Assembly: GCF_902806485.1 (NCBI RefSeq)
Contig: NZ_CADCWT010000005.1
Location: forward strand, 1-64,000
Source of the DNA: Candidatus Frankia alpina
GTDB lineage: Bacteria > Actinomycetota > Actinomycetes > Frankiales > Frankiaceae
Length of the DNA stretch: 64,000 nt
Direction: 5' to 3'
Shown one piece after another: positions 1 to 8,751 of the stretch; the first letter of the stretch is position 1, and each line of letters opens with the position of its first letter. The notes under the pieces are model-generated. The model had not been told where the DNA came from. It ran no database searches and saw only the letters and a program-made list of their open reading frames with translations. A program made the translations under genes and the position numbers.

Positions 1-511
1 GTCCGCCGGCCCCGCGCCATCGCGCTCCACTGGCGGAAGGCGACTCAGGCACCGCCCGAGCAACGGATTTCCCAGCCATGGACCCGATGGGGCCGATGGA
101 CCCGCAGCCGCGTCCACCACCGCGTCCCCACCGGTCGGAGATCCGAGAAAGTCGCCGGACGAACCGACGGCTGATTCGCTCCTGACACTACGGAACAGAG
201 ATCACCCTTGCATGATGAAGGGATTTCCGTGGCACCGTCAAGAGTCCGCACGTCCCGCCCGCGAATGTCACAGGGAAGGCCGCGACGGTCATCAAATGTG
301 CCCGCAACATCAGATCCGGAACCACGATCTGTATACCGACATGATCGGTCCGGGCCTGCGGGTAAGTGACGGTGGTGCGCCGATGCGGGACGTTTTGACA
401 GCCCGTCGGATGGCGCCGGAGCCACTCCGGATCACCCGGACGGGCCGCCCTGAGGGCGCGGCGGACACCATATGGTGAGATCCACACGCACATCGAGATC
501 CCGGGGGCCCC
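1..511. other. Left-edge intergenic region, no supported gene
   Basis: I find no reading frame here with a convincing start, ribosome site and protein-like composition. The open frames that exist are rich in Arg, Pro and His, typical of non-coding frames in GC-rich DNA. A TTGACA hexamer lies at 395-400 but has no matching -10 box at normal spacing. The region probably separates the RDD gene from a gene beyond the left edge. Confidence 0.55.
466..477. promoter_or_regulatory. 12-bp perfect palindrome upstream of the RDD gene
   Basis: CACCATATGGTG is a perfect palindrome 34 bases upstream of the RDD ATG. It is AT-richer in its centre than its surroundings. It could be an operator, or its TATGGT could serve as a weak -10 box. 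Palindrome seen; function inferred. Confidence 0.3.
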
Positions 512-1333
512 ATGAACCAGGTCGTCCGGAGCGGCCCGGCCGGGACGGGGCACGCCGGCATCACGCCGGGCGCGGAGTCGATCATCACGGGCGAGGCGGT
601 CGCCATCGACCTGCGGGTGGCCCGGCTTGGTTCGCGCCTGGTGGCCGGGCTGATCGATCTGCTCGCCCAGCTCTACATCCTGTACATCCTCGGCGCCCTG
701 GTCGTGCTCGTCGTGCGGCCCGACGACGACGCGCTGGTCGCCACGACCTTCCTGCTGATCTACGTCACCATGGTGCTGGGCTACCCGGTGGCGTGCGAAA
801 CGCTGAGCCGCGGGCGGACCCTTGGCAAGATGGCGTTGGGCCTGCGGGTGGTCCGCGACGACGGCGGGCCCATCCGGTTCCGACACGCCCTCACCCGCGG
901 GCTCATCGGCGCGATCATCGAACGCCCCGGGATGCTGCTCGGCCTGCCCGCCATCATCAGCATGATCGCCTCACGGCGCAGCAAGCGCCTGGGTGACGTG
1001 TTCGCCGGGACGGTCGTGCTGCAGGTGAGCGTGCCGCGCACGGTCGGCGCCGCGCCGTTCGTCCCGCCGCCGCTGCTCGGATGGGCGGCCCTGCTCGACC
1101 TGACCGGACTCGACGACGGCCTCGCCCTGCGCGCCCGGCAGTTCCTGAGCCGTTCCCATGCCCTGTCACCGCAGGCGCTGGACCGCCTCGGGCGAGGCCT
1201 GGTCGACGAGGTGCGCGCGGTCGTCACGCCGCCGCCACCCCCCGGCACGCCGGGCTGGGCCTACCTGTCTGCAGTGCTCGCGGAGCGCACCCGCCGGGCC
1301 TACGCACGGCTCGCCGGGCAGCGCCGATCATGA
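512..1333 (+). CDS. RDD family membrane protein
   Basis: 273-aa integral membrane protein with an RDD domain; the biochemical role of the family is largely unknown. After a polar N-terminus, the first helix at about residues 43-68 carries the conserved Arg (R42) and Asp (D49). A second helix spans about 76-96 and a hydrophobic stretch about 130-153. The family-typical GDVFAGT motif is at 161-167. The C-terminal 90 residues are soluble and hold a short proline run (PPPPPG). The ATG follows a GGGGG run that may act as a weak ribosome site. In many actinobacteria RDD genes lie beside a divergent SpoIIM-like gene, which would sit beyond the left edge if present. Family call is firm, function is not. 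Confidence 0.88.
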   Translation: MNQVVRSGPAGTGHAGITPGAESIITGEAVAIDLRVARLGSRLVAGLIDLLAQLYILYILGALVVLVVRPDDDALVATTFLLIYVTMVLGYPVACETLSRGRTLGKMALGLRVVRDDGGPIRFRHALTRGLIGAIIERPGMLLGLPAIISMIASRRSKRLGDVFAGTVVLQVSVPRTVGAAPFVPPPLLGWAALLDLTGLDDGLALRARQFLSRSHALSPQALDRLGRGLVDEVRAVVTPPPPPGTPGWAYLSAVLAERTRRAYARLAGQRRS

Positions 1334-1648
1334 CCCCCGCGCTCGGCTGCGAGGCGCAGACGGCTCGCCGGCCGCGGCACCTGGGGGGACCCGTCCGGCC
1401 CGCCGAATCCGGGCCATCGGACCCCCACGCCCTTAACGGTCGCTAAACAATCCGAGGCGTACCGCTCACACCTGGCCCGCCGGCTCGCCCGGACAGGAAA
1501 CGCTCGTCTACCGTTACCAGCGGTATAGGACCGTCCATGCCAACTGCCGTGAATCGGCGCCCGTCCACAGCCAGGTTCGCTTCGCCCGAACTGCTCCATC
1601 AGCCCGCGAGCGCCCGGTGCCGATGAGCGACCAAGCGCCGGGTCACGC
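1334..1648. other. Intergenic region between RDD and PBP genes
   Basis: No gene is supported. A short inverted repeat (TACCG at 1509-1513 and CGGTA at 1521-1525) lies about 125 bases upstream of the PBP start and could be part of its promoter, but no clear -35/-10 pair is visible. Confidence 0.4.
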
Positions 1649-4468
1649 ATGCTGGTTGAGGTCCCACGAAGATCCCGGCGGTTCCGCCGGCCCACCGAGG
1701 GGGTGACGTCGACGTCTGGCGGACGGGAGTCGAGCACTCCATCCCGACCCAGCCCGCCCGCACCCGCGGGTGGCTCGTCGCGAGGGGGATCCACCGGGGT
1801 ACCGCCCCGCGCCGACGGCACACCCCGCGGGGTCGCAGCCGAACGCGCAGCCACCCCGCCGCGAGCAGCTGCGGGCAAGGCCGGGCCGGCTGCCGCCGGC
1901 GCGAAGATCCGCGAAGGCGCAGCGACGCGCTCGGAGCCGGCCGCAACGCGCTCGACCACGGCCACCCCGACGGCGACGACCGACCGTCCGACGACCGACG
2001 AAGCCCCGGTGACCGACGAAGCCCTGGTGACCGACGAAGCCCTGGTGACACCGGCCGGCCCCGCCACGAACGGGCAGGACCGGGCCGCGGGCGGGCCGGG
2101 GCGCGGTGGCACCCTCGACTCCCAGGTGCCGGGCGCGGCGGGCGGCGGGCCAGGGGCCCGCGTCCTGCCGCGCCCGCCGGCGGACCGGCGCCGCGTGCTG
2201 AAGAAGATGGCACTGACGGCGAGCGCCCTCGGCGTGGTCCTCGCCCTCCTGTCACTGCCGTTCGTCGGGGCGGTGGGCCTGTTCGCCAAGGGCAGCGCGG
2301 ACCACTTCCTCGGGCTGCCGAACGAGCTCATCACCCCGCCGCTGCCGCAGAGCTCGACGATTCTTGCCTCCGACGGCTCGGTGATCGCGACGCTGCGGGG
2401 GGCCGAGAACCGCATCGTCGTCCCGGGCAGCGACATCCCGAAGATCATGCGGGAGGCGATTGTCTCCATCGAGGACGCCCGCTTCTACGAGCACGGCGGG
2501 GTCGACCCGCAGGGCGTCGTCCGGGCGGCGCTGCGCAACAGCGAGGCCGGCGGGGTGGCCCAGGGCGGGTCCACGCTGACCCAGCAGTACGTCAAGAACG
2601 TACTGCTGCAGAACGCACGCACGACCCAGGAACGGGAGGTGGCCGCGGGCGACTCGCTGGACCGCAAGATCCAGGAGCTCCGCTACGCCCTCGACATCGA
2701 AAAGCGCTTCTCCAAGGACGAGATCCTGGAGCGCTACCTGAACATCGCCTACTTCGACGACGGCGCGTACGGCGTCGGCACGGCCGCCGAGCACTACTTC
2801 GGGGTGCCCATCTCCCGGGTCACCCTCGAGCAGGCGGCCCTGCTCGCCGGGCTGGTGCAGAGCCCGTCGCGGTACAACCCGGCCGCGCACCCGCAGGCGG
2901 CGACGGTCCGGCGCAACACCGTGCTCGACAAGATGGCCGAGAACGAGTACATCTCGCCGACGCAGGCGGATGCGGCGAAGCAGATGCCCCTGAACGTGGT
3001 GCCGGCCCCGCCGCCGGCCGCGGACTCCTGCGAGACGTCGACCGCGCCCTTCTTCTGCGACTACGTCCGCTCACAGCTACGGGCGAGCCCGGCGCTCGGC
3101 ACCACCGTCGAGGAACGCAACCGACGCATCTACGAGGGCGGCCTGGTGATCCGCACCACCCTGGATCCGCTCGTCCAGCAGGCGGCGCAGGACGCCGTGA
3201 GCTCGACGATCGCCCCGGACAACCGGGTGTCCGCGACCGAGGTGGTCATCCAGCCCGGCACCGGCAACATTCTCGCGATGGCGGTCAACCGGGTGTACGG
3301 GTCGAACACCGGCCTGAACCAGACGGTGCTGCCGCTGCCCACGAACGCGACGTTCCAGCCCGGGTCGACGTTCAAGACGTTCGTGCTCGCCACCGCGATC
3401 GAACAGGGCTACGGCACGTCGACGGCCTTCTACTCGCCGTCCTGCTACGTCAGCCCGAAGTTCCCACTGGACCGCGGCGAGGGCGACTGCGCCAAGGGCT
3501 TCTCGAACTCCGACCCGGCCGAGGCGGGCATCTACGACATCCCCCGTGGCACCTGGGACTCGGTGAACACCTTCTACGTGCAGCTCGCGGAGAAGACCGG
3601 CATCGGCCCGGTGCTGGAGATGGCCAAGCGGCTCGGCGTCGTCCCACCGAAGGCCGACAAGATCGGGCCGACGGACGGCGCGACCGCCATCGGCGGCGGC
3701 CAGTACATGTACGTCTCGCCGCTGCAGATGGCCGACGCCTACGCGACGATCGCCGGCGGCGGCCTGCGCTGCGCCCCCCGGTTCGCCACCGGAGCCATGG
3801 ACTCCAGCAAGGACCCGATCGACATCGCCCGCCCGCCGCAGTGCGAGCAGGTGCTGGCGAAGGGCGTCGCCGACACGGTGACCAGCGTGCTGGCCGGCGT
3901 TCCGATCAACGGCACCGGGACCAACGCCGCGATCGGCCGGCCGTCGGCCGGTAAGACCGGCACCACCGACGAGTACTCCGCCGCCTGGTACATCGGCTTC
4001 ACCCCGCAGATGACCGCGGCGGTGTCCGTCGGCGACCCCACCGGCGCCGAGGCTCACCCGCTACGCAACGTCGTCGCGGACGGCCGGACCTGGCCGCGGG
4101 TCTTCGGCGGTGACCTACCGGCCATCATCTGGGGCAAGTCGATGCGGGCGGCGTTGGCCAACCAGCCGGTGGTCGCGCTGCCCGGTGCCGACCCGACCGT
4201 GGCCCGCGGCACCAAGGGCGGCCTGCAGAACACCCCGCCGCCGCCGCCCGCGCCGACACCGGCCGCAGGCCTCGGCGACACCCTCCAGAACCTCGGCCAG
4301 CAGCTCCTACCCGGCGTGTTCGGCCAGCCGCAGGCTCGCAGCGCCCCGCTCGGCGGCCAGAACGGCACCCAGCCGACCACCCCGAACGGCCAGAACGGCG
4401 GCGGGAGCCAGAACGGCGGCGGGCAGCCGAACGGCGGGCAGAACGGTCAGAACCAGGGGGGCCGGTAG
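1649..4468 (+). CDS. Class A penicillin-binding protein (glycosyltransferase/transpeptidase)
   Basis: 939-aa bifunctional peptidoglycan synthase: it polymerises lipid II (GT51 domain) and cross-links stem peptides (transpeptidase domain) outside the membrane. In order: a low-complexity Pro/Ala/Thr-rich cytoplasmic N-terminus (1-185); one membrane anchor (about 190-215); the GT51 domain with the EDARFYEH motif starting at E275; the transpeptidase domain with nucleophile S573 in STFK (573-576), SVN (638-640) and KTG (769-771); and a Pro- then Asn/Gln/Gly-rich tail after about residue 840. All catalytic motifs are intact. It is longer than typical class A PBPs because of both tails. The ATG at 1649 has no strong ribosome site, so the true start may lie further in. 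It converges on the SIS-isomerase gene with 19 bases between stops; that gap holds the palindrome GGCGGCCGCC (4471-4480). Confidence 0.93.
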   Translation: MLVEVPRRSRRFRRPTEGVTSTSGGRESSTPSRPSPPAPAGGSSRGGSTGVPPRADGTPRGVAAERAATPPRAAAGKAGPAAAGAKIREGAATRSEPAATRSTTATPTATTDRPTTDEAPVTDEALVTDEALVTPAGPATNGQDRAAGGPGRGGTLDSQVPGAAGGGPGARVLPRPPADRRRVLKKMALTASALGVVLALLSLPFVGAVGLFAKGSADHFLGLPNELITPPLPQSSTILASDGSVIATLRGAENRIVVPGSDIPKIMREAIVSIEDARFYEHGGVDPQGVVRAALRNSEAGGVAQGGSTLTQQYVKNVLLQNARTTQEREVAAGDSLDRKIQELRYALDIEKRFSKDEILERYLNIAYFDDGAYGVGTAAEHYFGVPISRVTLEQAALLAGLVQSPSRYNPAAHPQAATVRRNTVLDKMAENEYISPTQADAAKQMPLNVVPAPPPAADSCETSTAPFFCDYVRSQLRASPALGTTVEERNRRIYEGGLVIRTTLDPLVQQAAQDAVSSTIAPDNRVSATEVVIQPGTGNILAMAVNRVYGSNTGLNQTVLPLPTNATFQPGSTFKTFVLATAIEQGYGTSTAFYSPSCYVSPKFPLDRGEGDCAKGFSNSDPAEAGIYDIPRGTWDSVNTFYVQLAEKTGIGPVLEMAKRLGVVPPKADKIGPTDGATAIGGGQYMYVSPLQMADAYATIAGGGLRCAPRFATGAMDSSKDPIDIARPPQCEQVLAKGVADTVTSVLAGVPINGTGTNAAIGRPSAGKTGTTDEYSAAWYIGFTPQMTAAVSVGDPTGAEAHPLRNVVADGRTWPRVFGGDLPAIIWGKSMRAALANQPVVALPGADPTVARGTKGGLQNTPPPPPAPTPAAGLGDTLQNLGQQLLPGVFGQPQARSAPLGGQNGTQPTTPNGQNGGGSQNGGGQPNGGQNGQNQGGR
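1994..2047 (+). repeat. Three tandem 18-bp repeats in the PBP N-terminal tail
   Basis: Three copies of an 18-base unit (1994-2011, 2012-2029, 2030-2047) differ at a single base and encode TDEAPV, TDEALV, TDEALV in the disordered cytoplasmic tail. In-frame expansion is the likely origin. Confidence 0.9.
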
Positions 4469-4487
4469 GCGGCGGCCGCCACGAGGA

Positions 4488-5636
4488 CTACCGACCGAGA
4501 TCGCGGGCCACGGGTGTCTGGGTCGGGTCGAGCCCGAGCACCAGCGCAAGGTACACGGCGGTGAAGTCGAACAGGCCGATCAGGGAGGCTAGCCGCTCCA
4601 GCGGACCGGACCCCTCGGTGCGCAGCTCGGTGACGTCGACCCCACGCTCGGCGGCGACGGCGACGGCGACCTCCGCCTGGCGGGTGACCTCGGCCCGCTC
4701 GGCGTCGGGGTCGCGCAGCAGGATCAGTCTCAGCCGGGTCGGCTCCTCCTCCTCGGCCCGGTCGCGGAAGAAGTCCTCGAGTTCGTCCCGGCCACCCGAG
4801 TCGGCGACGCCCAGGCCGGCCCCGAAGGGACCGGCGAACAGTGCCACCTGATGATGGCCGGGATGCGGCAACGCGCCGACGAGAGCCGGATACTTGGCGT
4901 TCGTCGCGAACTGGGCGGCGGCGTGCTCGGCCGCGACCGTTGTCACCACTGAGGTGCCCCAGATCACCGGCAGCGCGCCGGCCAGCTCCAGCGCCAGGGT
5001 CTTAGCCGGGTTGACGAAGGACTCACTCGACGACCGGCAGCGGGTCGCCACCTCCTCCAGCCGGGCGGCGGCGGCCTCGACGGCGTCGTCGCCAAGCCGG
5101 ACGACGCCCAGGGCCCGGGCGGCGACGAGCAGCGGCACCGCCAGCGACCAGAGCATGGCCCGGGCCGGCCGCTGCCCGACGAGCGGGACGAACGACGCCC
5201 CGGCGAGCGCGGCCAGGTGGGCGAGCGGGGTGTCCGCCGGCGCGACGACGCCGATCCGCGCGCCGCGCCGGCGGGCCTCCTCCACGACGGAGCACGTCTC
5301 CGTCGAGGTACCGGAGGCGGACACGGCGAGGACGACGTCGGACACCCCGACCCAACCCGGCAGGCCGTGGGCGTGGTGGCCGATGACCGGGACGGGGCCC
5401 GTCGGCCCGGCGACGGCGGCCAGGACGCCGGCGACCATCGATGAGCCACCGACCCCGGCGACGAGGACCGCGCGTGGCCGGCCGTCGGCGCCCAGCCGGG
5501 CCACCCCCGCCTCCTGGGCGAGGACGGCACTCTGGCGCACCTGCAGGGCCGTCGAGGCGATGTGCGGCAGCAGCGCTGCGGCGTCGCCGCTGTCGATCCG
5601 GGCCGTGTCGTCGAGGATCGCCTCGTCGAGGTACAC
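4488..5636 (-). CDS. SIS-domain bifunctional phosphoglucose/phosphomannose isomerase family protein
   Basis: 382-aa soluble protein with two SIS (sugar isomerase) halves. The N-terminal half has the phosphosugar-binding run GVGGSSMVAGVL near residues 61-72 and the SASGTSTET motif near 110-118. The C-terminal region holds ESFVNPAK, and the end (DFTAVYLALVLGLDPTQTPV) resembles the family's usual C-terminus. The family interconverts glucose-6-P or mannose-6-P with fructose-6-P, but substrate cannot be read from sequence. It is the last gene of a leftward manB-trm112-SIS run, 17 bases after the Trm112 gene. Together with manB it points to GDP-mannose supply. The equivalent mycobacterial gene, as I recall, is Rv3256c. 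Confidence 0.85.
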   Translation of the reverse strand: MYLDEAILDDTARIDSGDAAALLPHIASTALQVRQSAVLAQEAGVARLGADGRPRAVLVAGVGGSSMVAGVLAAVAGPTGPVPVIGHHAHGLPGWVGVSDVVLAVSASGTSTETCSVVEEARRRGARIGVVAPADTPLAHLAALAGASFVPLVGQRPARAMLWSLAVPLLVAARALGVVRLGDDAVEAAAARLEEVATRCRSSSESFVNPAKTLALELAGALPVIWGTSVVTTVAAEHAAAQFATNAKYPALVGALPHPGHHQVALFAGPFGAGLGVADSGGRDELEDFFRDRAEEEEPTRLRLILLRDPDAERAEVTRQAEVAVAVAAERGVDVTELRTEGSGPLERLASLIGLFDFTAVYLALVLGLDPTQTPVARDLGR

Positions 5637-5653
5637 GCCGACGCCGCGGGGTG

Positions 5654-5857
5654 TCAGCTCGACGCCGACGCGGCCCGGCCAGGGAACGGCACGGCCTCGT
5701 CGAGCAGCATCACCGGAATGTCGTCCCGGACCGGGAAGGCCAGGTCACAGGCGAGACAGACCAACACCGGAGCGCCGTTCAGCTCGTCGGAGCGCAGCTC
5801 ACCGTGCTTGCTGCACGGGCAGGCGAGGATCTCCAGCAGCAGCGGGTCGAGACTCAT
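5654..5857 (-). CDS. Trm112-like small zinc-ribbon protein
   Basis: 67-aa protein of the Trm112/UPF0434 family. It begins [19 protein letters not shown], and the pattern CPC near residues 13-15 with CLAC near 34-37 matches the family's zinc-ribbon half-sites, followed by the typical [11 protein letters not shown] segment. Trm112 proteins activate methyltransferases in eukaryotes and archaea; the bacterial role is not settled. Its ATG overlaps the manB stop by one base (TGATG at 5859-5855), implying translational coupling between manB and this gene. Confidence 0.88.
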   Translation of the reverse strand: MSLDPLLLEILACPCSKHGELRSDELNGAPVLVCLACDLAFPVRDDIPVMLLDEAVPFPGRAASASS

Positions 5858-7215
5858 CAGGATTCCCTTCCGCCCCGGACGCGGGCGAGGACCTCGTCGC
5901 GCAGCCGGCGCATCGTGGCCTCGTCGGGGCCCTCGACGTTGAGCCGCAGCAGCGGCTCGGTATTGGACGGGCGCAGGTTGAACCAGGACCCGTCCGCGAA
6001 CGAGACGGTAAGACCGTCGAGATGGTCGACGTCGGCGGCGTGCGGGGCGTAGGCCTTCTCGACCGCCTGCATCGCGGCGACGGCATCCGCCACCTCGGAG
6101 TTGATCTCGCCGGAGGCGCTGTAGCGGGAGTAGCCGGCGAGCAGGTCGGACAGCGGCCGCTGCTGGCCGCCGAGCGCGGCGAGCACGTGCAGAGCGGCGA
6201 GCATGCCGGAGTCCGCTCGCCAGAAGTCCCGGAAGTAGAAGTGGCCGGAGTGCTCGCCACCGAAGATCGCGCCGGTACGAGCCATCTCAGCCTTGATGAA
6301 CGAGTGACCCACGCGGGTGCGGACCGGGACCCCGCCGCGCTCGGTGACGAGCTCGGGCACGCCCCGGCTGACGATGACGTTGTGAATGATCGTCCCGCCC
6401 GGTTCGTGAGCGAGCTCGCGGTCGGCCACCAGCGCCGTGATGGTCGACGGGGACACGATCTCCCCACGCTCGTCGACGACGAAGCAGCGGTCGGCGTCGC
6501 CGTCGAAGGCGAGCCCGAGGTCGGCCCCGGAGCTGCGGACCGCGGCCTGCAGGTCACGCAGGTTCGCCGGCTCGATCGGGTTGGCCTCGTGGTTCGGGAA
6601 GGAGCCGTCCAGCTCGAAGTAGAGCGGGATCACGGTCAGCGGCAAGCCGGCGAAGGTCGCCGGGACGGTCAGCCCACCCATGCCGTTGCCGGCGTCGACC
6701 GCGACGGTGAGCGGCCGGATGCCGGACAGATCGACCAGGGTGTGCAGGTAGCGCACGTAATCGGCGAGGAGGTCACGCGTGGTGACCGCGCCGACGCGGC
6801 CGGGGACGGCGGGCACGCCGTGCTCGACCATCGCTCGGATCTCGGCGAGCCCGGTCTCCTGGCCGATCGGCGCCGCACCCGCCCGGCACAGCTTGATGCC
6901 GTTGTACTTCGCCGGGTTGTGCGAGGCGGTGAACATCGCGCCGGGGATGTCGAGCGAGCCGGCGGCGAAGTAGAGCAGGTCCGTCGAGCCGAGGCCGGCG
7001 GTGATCACGTCGGCGCCCTGGCTGGCCGCACCCTCGGCGAAGGCCGCGGCCAGCGGGATGGACGACTCTCGCATGTCGTGGGCGGTGACGATCCGCTCCG
7101 CGTCGAGCAGTCGCACGAACGCGGCGCCGGTACTCCGGGCAATCTCGGCGTCGAACTCTGCCGGCACGACACCCCGGACGTCGTACGCCTTGAAGATCCG
7201 CGACAGGTCGCGCAT
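5857..7215 (-). CDS. manB: Phosphomannomutase/phosphoglucomutase
   Basis: 452-aa alpha-D-phosphohexomutase that interconverts mannose-6-P and mannose-1-P (possibly also glucose phosphates), feeding GDP-mannose synthesis. All active-site loops are present: phosphoserine loop [11 protein letters not shown] with S98, metal loop FDGDADR (237-243), sugar loop EHSGH (321-325) and phosphate loop RPSNTEP (415-421). The ATG at 7215 gives the family start [15 protein letters not shown] and follows a GA-rich ribosome site; the frame stays open further upstream but that part is not protein-like. It is the first gene of the manB-trm112-SIS run. Mannose-6-P isomerase is nearby at 8752 and the guanylyltransferase at 28301. 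Confidence 0.94.
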   Translation of the reverse strand: MRDLSRIFKAYDVRGVVPAEFDAEIARSTGAAFVRLLDAERIVTAHDMRESSIPLAAAFAEGAASQGADVITAGLGSTDLLYFAAGSLDIPGAMFTASHNPAKYNGIKLCRAGAAPIGQETGLAEIRAMVEHGVPAVPGRVGAVTTRDLLADYVRYLHTLVDLSGIRPLTVAVDAGNGMGGLTVPATFAGLPLTVIPLYFELDGSFPNHEANPIEPANLRDLQAAVRSSGADLGLAFDGDADRCFVVDERGEIVSPSTITALVADRELAHEPGGTIIHNVIVSRGVPELVTERGGVPVRTRVGHSFIKAEMARTGAIFGGEHSGHFYFRDFWRADSGMLAALHVLAALGGQQRPLSDLLAGYSRYSASGEINSEVADAVAAMQAVEKAYAPHAADVDHLDGLTVSFADGSWFNLRPSNTEPLLRLNVEGPDEATMRRLRDEVLARVRGGRES

Positions 7216-7449
7216 CCGGTCCCCACCCTTCTGGCTGGTGTCCCCCGCACCGGGTGAACGGTCCCCCCGGGGCCCGCACGGCGCCACTGCGGCCGCGCTC
7301 GGTGAGCCTATCCGCCGGGTCCGACAGACCCTGGACCGCATCCGAGGAAGCCCACGCGGGACACATCGCGCCGCTCCCCGGCCTCCGGGGCCGGCCCCGG
7401 CCGGGTGGCCGTCGGCACCGCTCACGGGGGCGGGGACGCCGGGCCCGCC

Positions 7450-7851
7450 TCAGGAAGGGCTGGGCACCGCCCGCAGGTGACCGCGACGGCCCCCCGGAGG
7501 CGCCTGGGGGCCACCCTGGGAACCTGGGGGACCCTGGGGCGGCTCGGGACCACGCCGAGGCGTCTCGGGACCACGCCGGGAGGCCTCGCGCACGGCGTCC
7601 GCCAGCGCCTCCAGGTCATCCCCGGCAACCTCACGGCCACCCTCACGCGACGCTTCGGCCTCGAGCCGGACGACCGCCCAGCCGAGCGGCACGGTGAGCC
7701 GATCGGCGTGCGGGCCGCACAGGTCGTACGAGTGCGGCTCGACGTACGGGGACAGCGGGCCCAGTACGGCTGTCGACTCGGCGTAGGCATACGTGAGCGT
7801 GGCGACCGCGGCTGCGGAACAGGCCGAGCGGGAGCAGCGCCGAGGCTTCAC
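7450..7851 (-). CDS. DUF3499 family protein, putative metal-binding
   Basis: 133-aa protein of the actinobacterial family DUF3499, function unknown. The conserved part is residues 1-70: it begins with a GTG-encoded residue followed by KPRRCSRSAC and contains SYDLCGPHADRLTVP. Cysteines C6, C11 and C45 with H48 form a CxxxxC...CxxH arrangement that looks like a zinc site (inference). The C-terminal half is Pro/Gly/Arg-rich and poorly ordered. GTG at 7851 is chosen because the family starts at this point; the frame remains open far upstream without protein character. From memory the gene sits next to manB in mycobacteria (Rv3258c), as here. Confidence 0.83.
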   Translation of the reverse strand: MKPRRCSRSACSAAAVATLTYAYAESTAVLGPLSPYVEPHSYDLCGPHADRLTVPLGWAVVRLEAEASREGGREVAGDDLEALADAVREASRRGPETPRRGPEPPQGPPGSQGGPQAPPGGRRGHLRAVPSPS

Positions 7852-8214
7852 GTTCCGGACGGTAGCCCCCGGAACGGGCGACGGCCACCACCTATCGTCG
7901 TGTCGCGTGACGCGAGGCTGAATCGTCACGCGTTGTCGACCATATCGTTGCGCCGTGCGTCCGAACTCCGGCGCGGCAACGGCATCCGACGCGGCATCGA
8001 GATCATCAAGATCGTGGAACCTCCTCGGGCTGGGAGGGAAAACCGGGGTCAGTCGCCGGGACGGCGGGTGTTGGCGGGACGACCGGATCACGACGGCCGC
8101 CGGGACCGATCTCCCGGCGATCGGCGGGCGCGCGACACCCCGAATGGTGCCGGGGTGGACACGCGCCCGTCGATCGCCGGCCGGGGCCCCTGCCACGAAC
8201 GCTACGCTCACAGG
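7852..8214. other. Divergent intergenic region with a 9-bp inverted repeat
   Basis: 363 bases between the divergent DUF3499 and metallopeptidase-like genes. The arms CGCGTGACG (7904-7912) and CGTCACGCG (7924-7932) form a perfect inverted repeat with an 11-base spacer. TATCGT occurs on both sides (7893 and 7944). This looks like a shared regulatory region. No gene is supported. Confidence 0.5.
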
Positions 8215-8685
8215 GTGACCGAGCTCGAGCGGTTCCCGGCGGCGGCCCGCCCGATCCCCCCCCGCCGGCGCCACGATCGCCGGGGTCGGGGCATCCGCGG
8301 GGCGCTGCTCCCGTCCGACGTGCCCGCCTACGCCACCCGCGGGGATCGCTTCGACGACTTCGTGCTGGACGCCGTCGAGCATCTCGACCATCGGTGGTCT
8401 GCGGAGCTGTCCGACGTCGAGTTCGCCGTCGAGGACGTGCCGCCGGTGGCGGTGGCCGACACGGAGATCCCGCTCGCCCGGTACCAGCCGGCCACCGGAA
8501 AGGGCCGCTCGAGTACCCCCCGCCGCATCGTGGTATATCGCCGGCCCATTGAGGCCAGGGCGGTGGACAGCGAGGACCTGGCCGAACTCGTGCTGGACGC
8601 GATCATCCACGAGATGGCCGAAATGATGGGGGTCGATCCAGCCGTGATCGACCCGGAAGGCCACGGCTGGGGCGAGGAGGAGTAG
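8215..8685 (+). CDS. Zincin-like metallopeptidase family protein with altered HExxH motif
   Basis: 156-aa small protein resembling the zincin_1 metallopeptidase family. The N-terminal 30 residues are basic; the domain runs from about residue 45 to 145. Where the family has HExxHxxGxxD this protein reads HEMAEMMGVDPAVID: H132 and E133 are kept but the second zinc histidine is Glu (E136), while D141 remains nearby. Peptidase activity is therefore doubtful. GTG at 8215 is chosen because upstream sequence in this frame lies antisense to DUF3499 and is not protein-like. The neighbour order manB-DUF3499-this gene-whiB matches the mycobacterial Rv3257c-Rv3260c region as I remember it. Confidence 0.78.
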   Translation: MTELERFPAAARPIPPRRRHDRRGRGIRGALLPSDVPAYATRGDRFDDFVLDAVEHLDHRWSAELSDVEFAVEDVPPVAVADTEIPLARYQPATGKGRSSTPRRIVVYRRPIEARAVDSEDLAELVLDAIIHEMAEMMGVDPAVIDPEGHGWGEEE

Positions 8686-8751
8686 CCCGCCCACCGCCCG
8701 CGCCCCGGGAGCACGACCCCGCCCAGAGAGCACGCCCATCCGAGGGAGACC

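Noticed and set aside
7405-8214. N-terminal extension of the metallopeptidase-like protein
   Set aside because: The upstream part is antisense to DUF3499 and its upstream region and is Arg-rich; GTG 8215 gives a normal-size protein.
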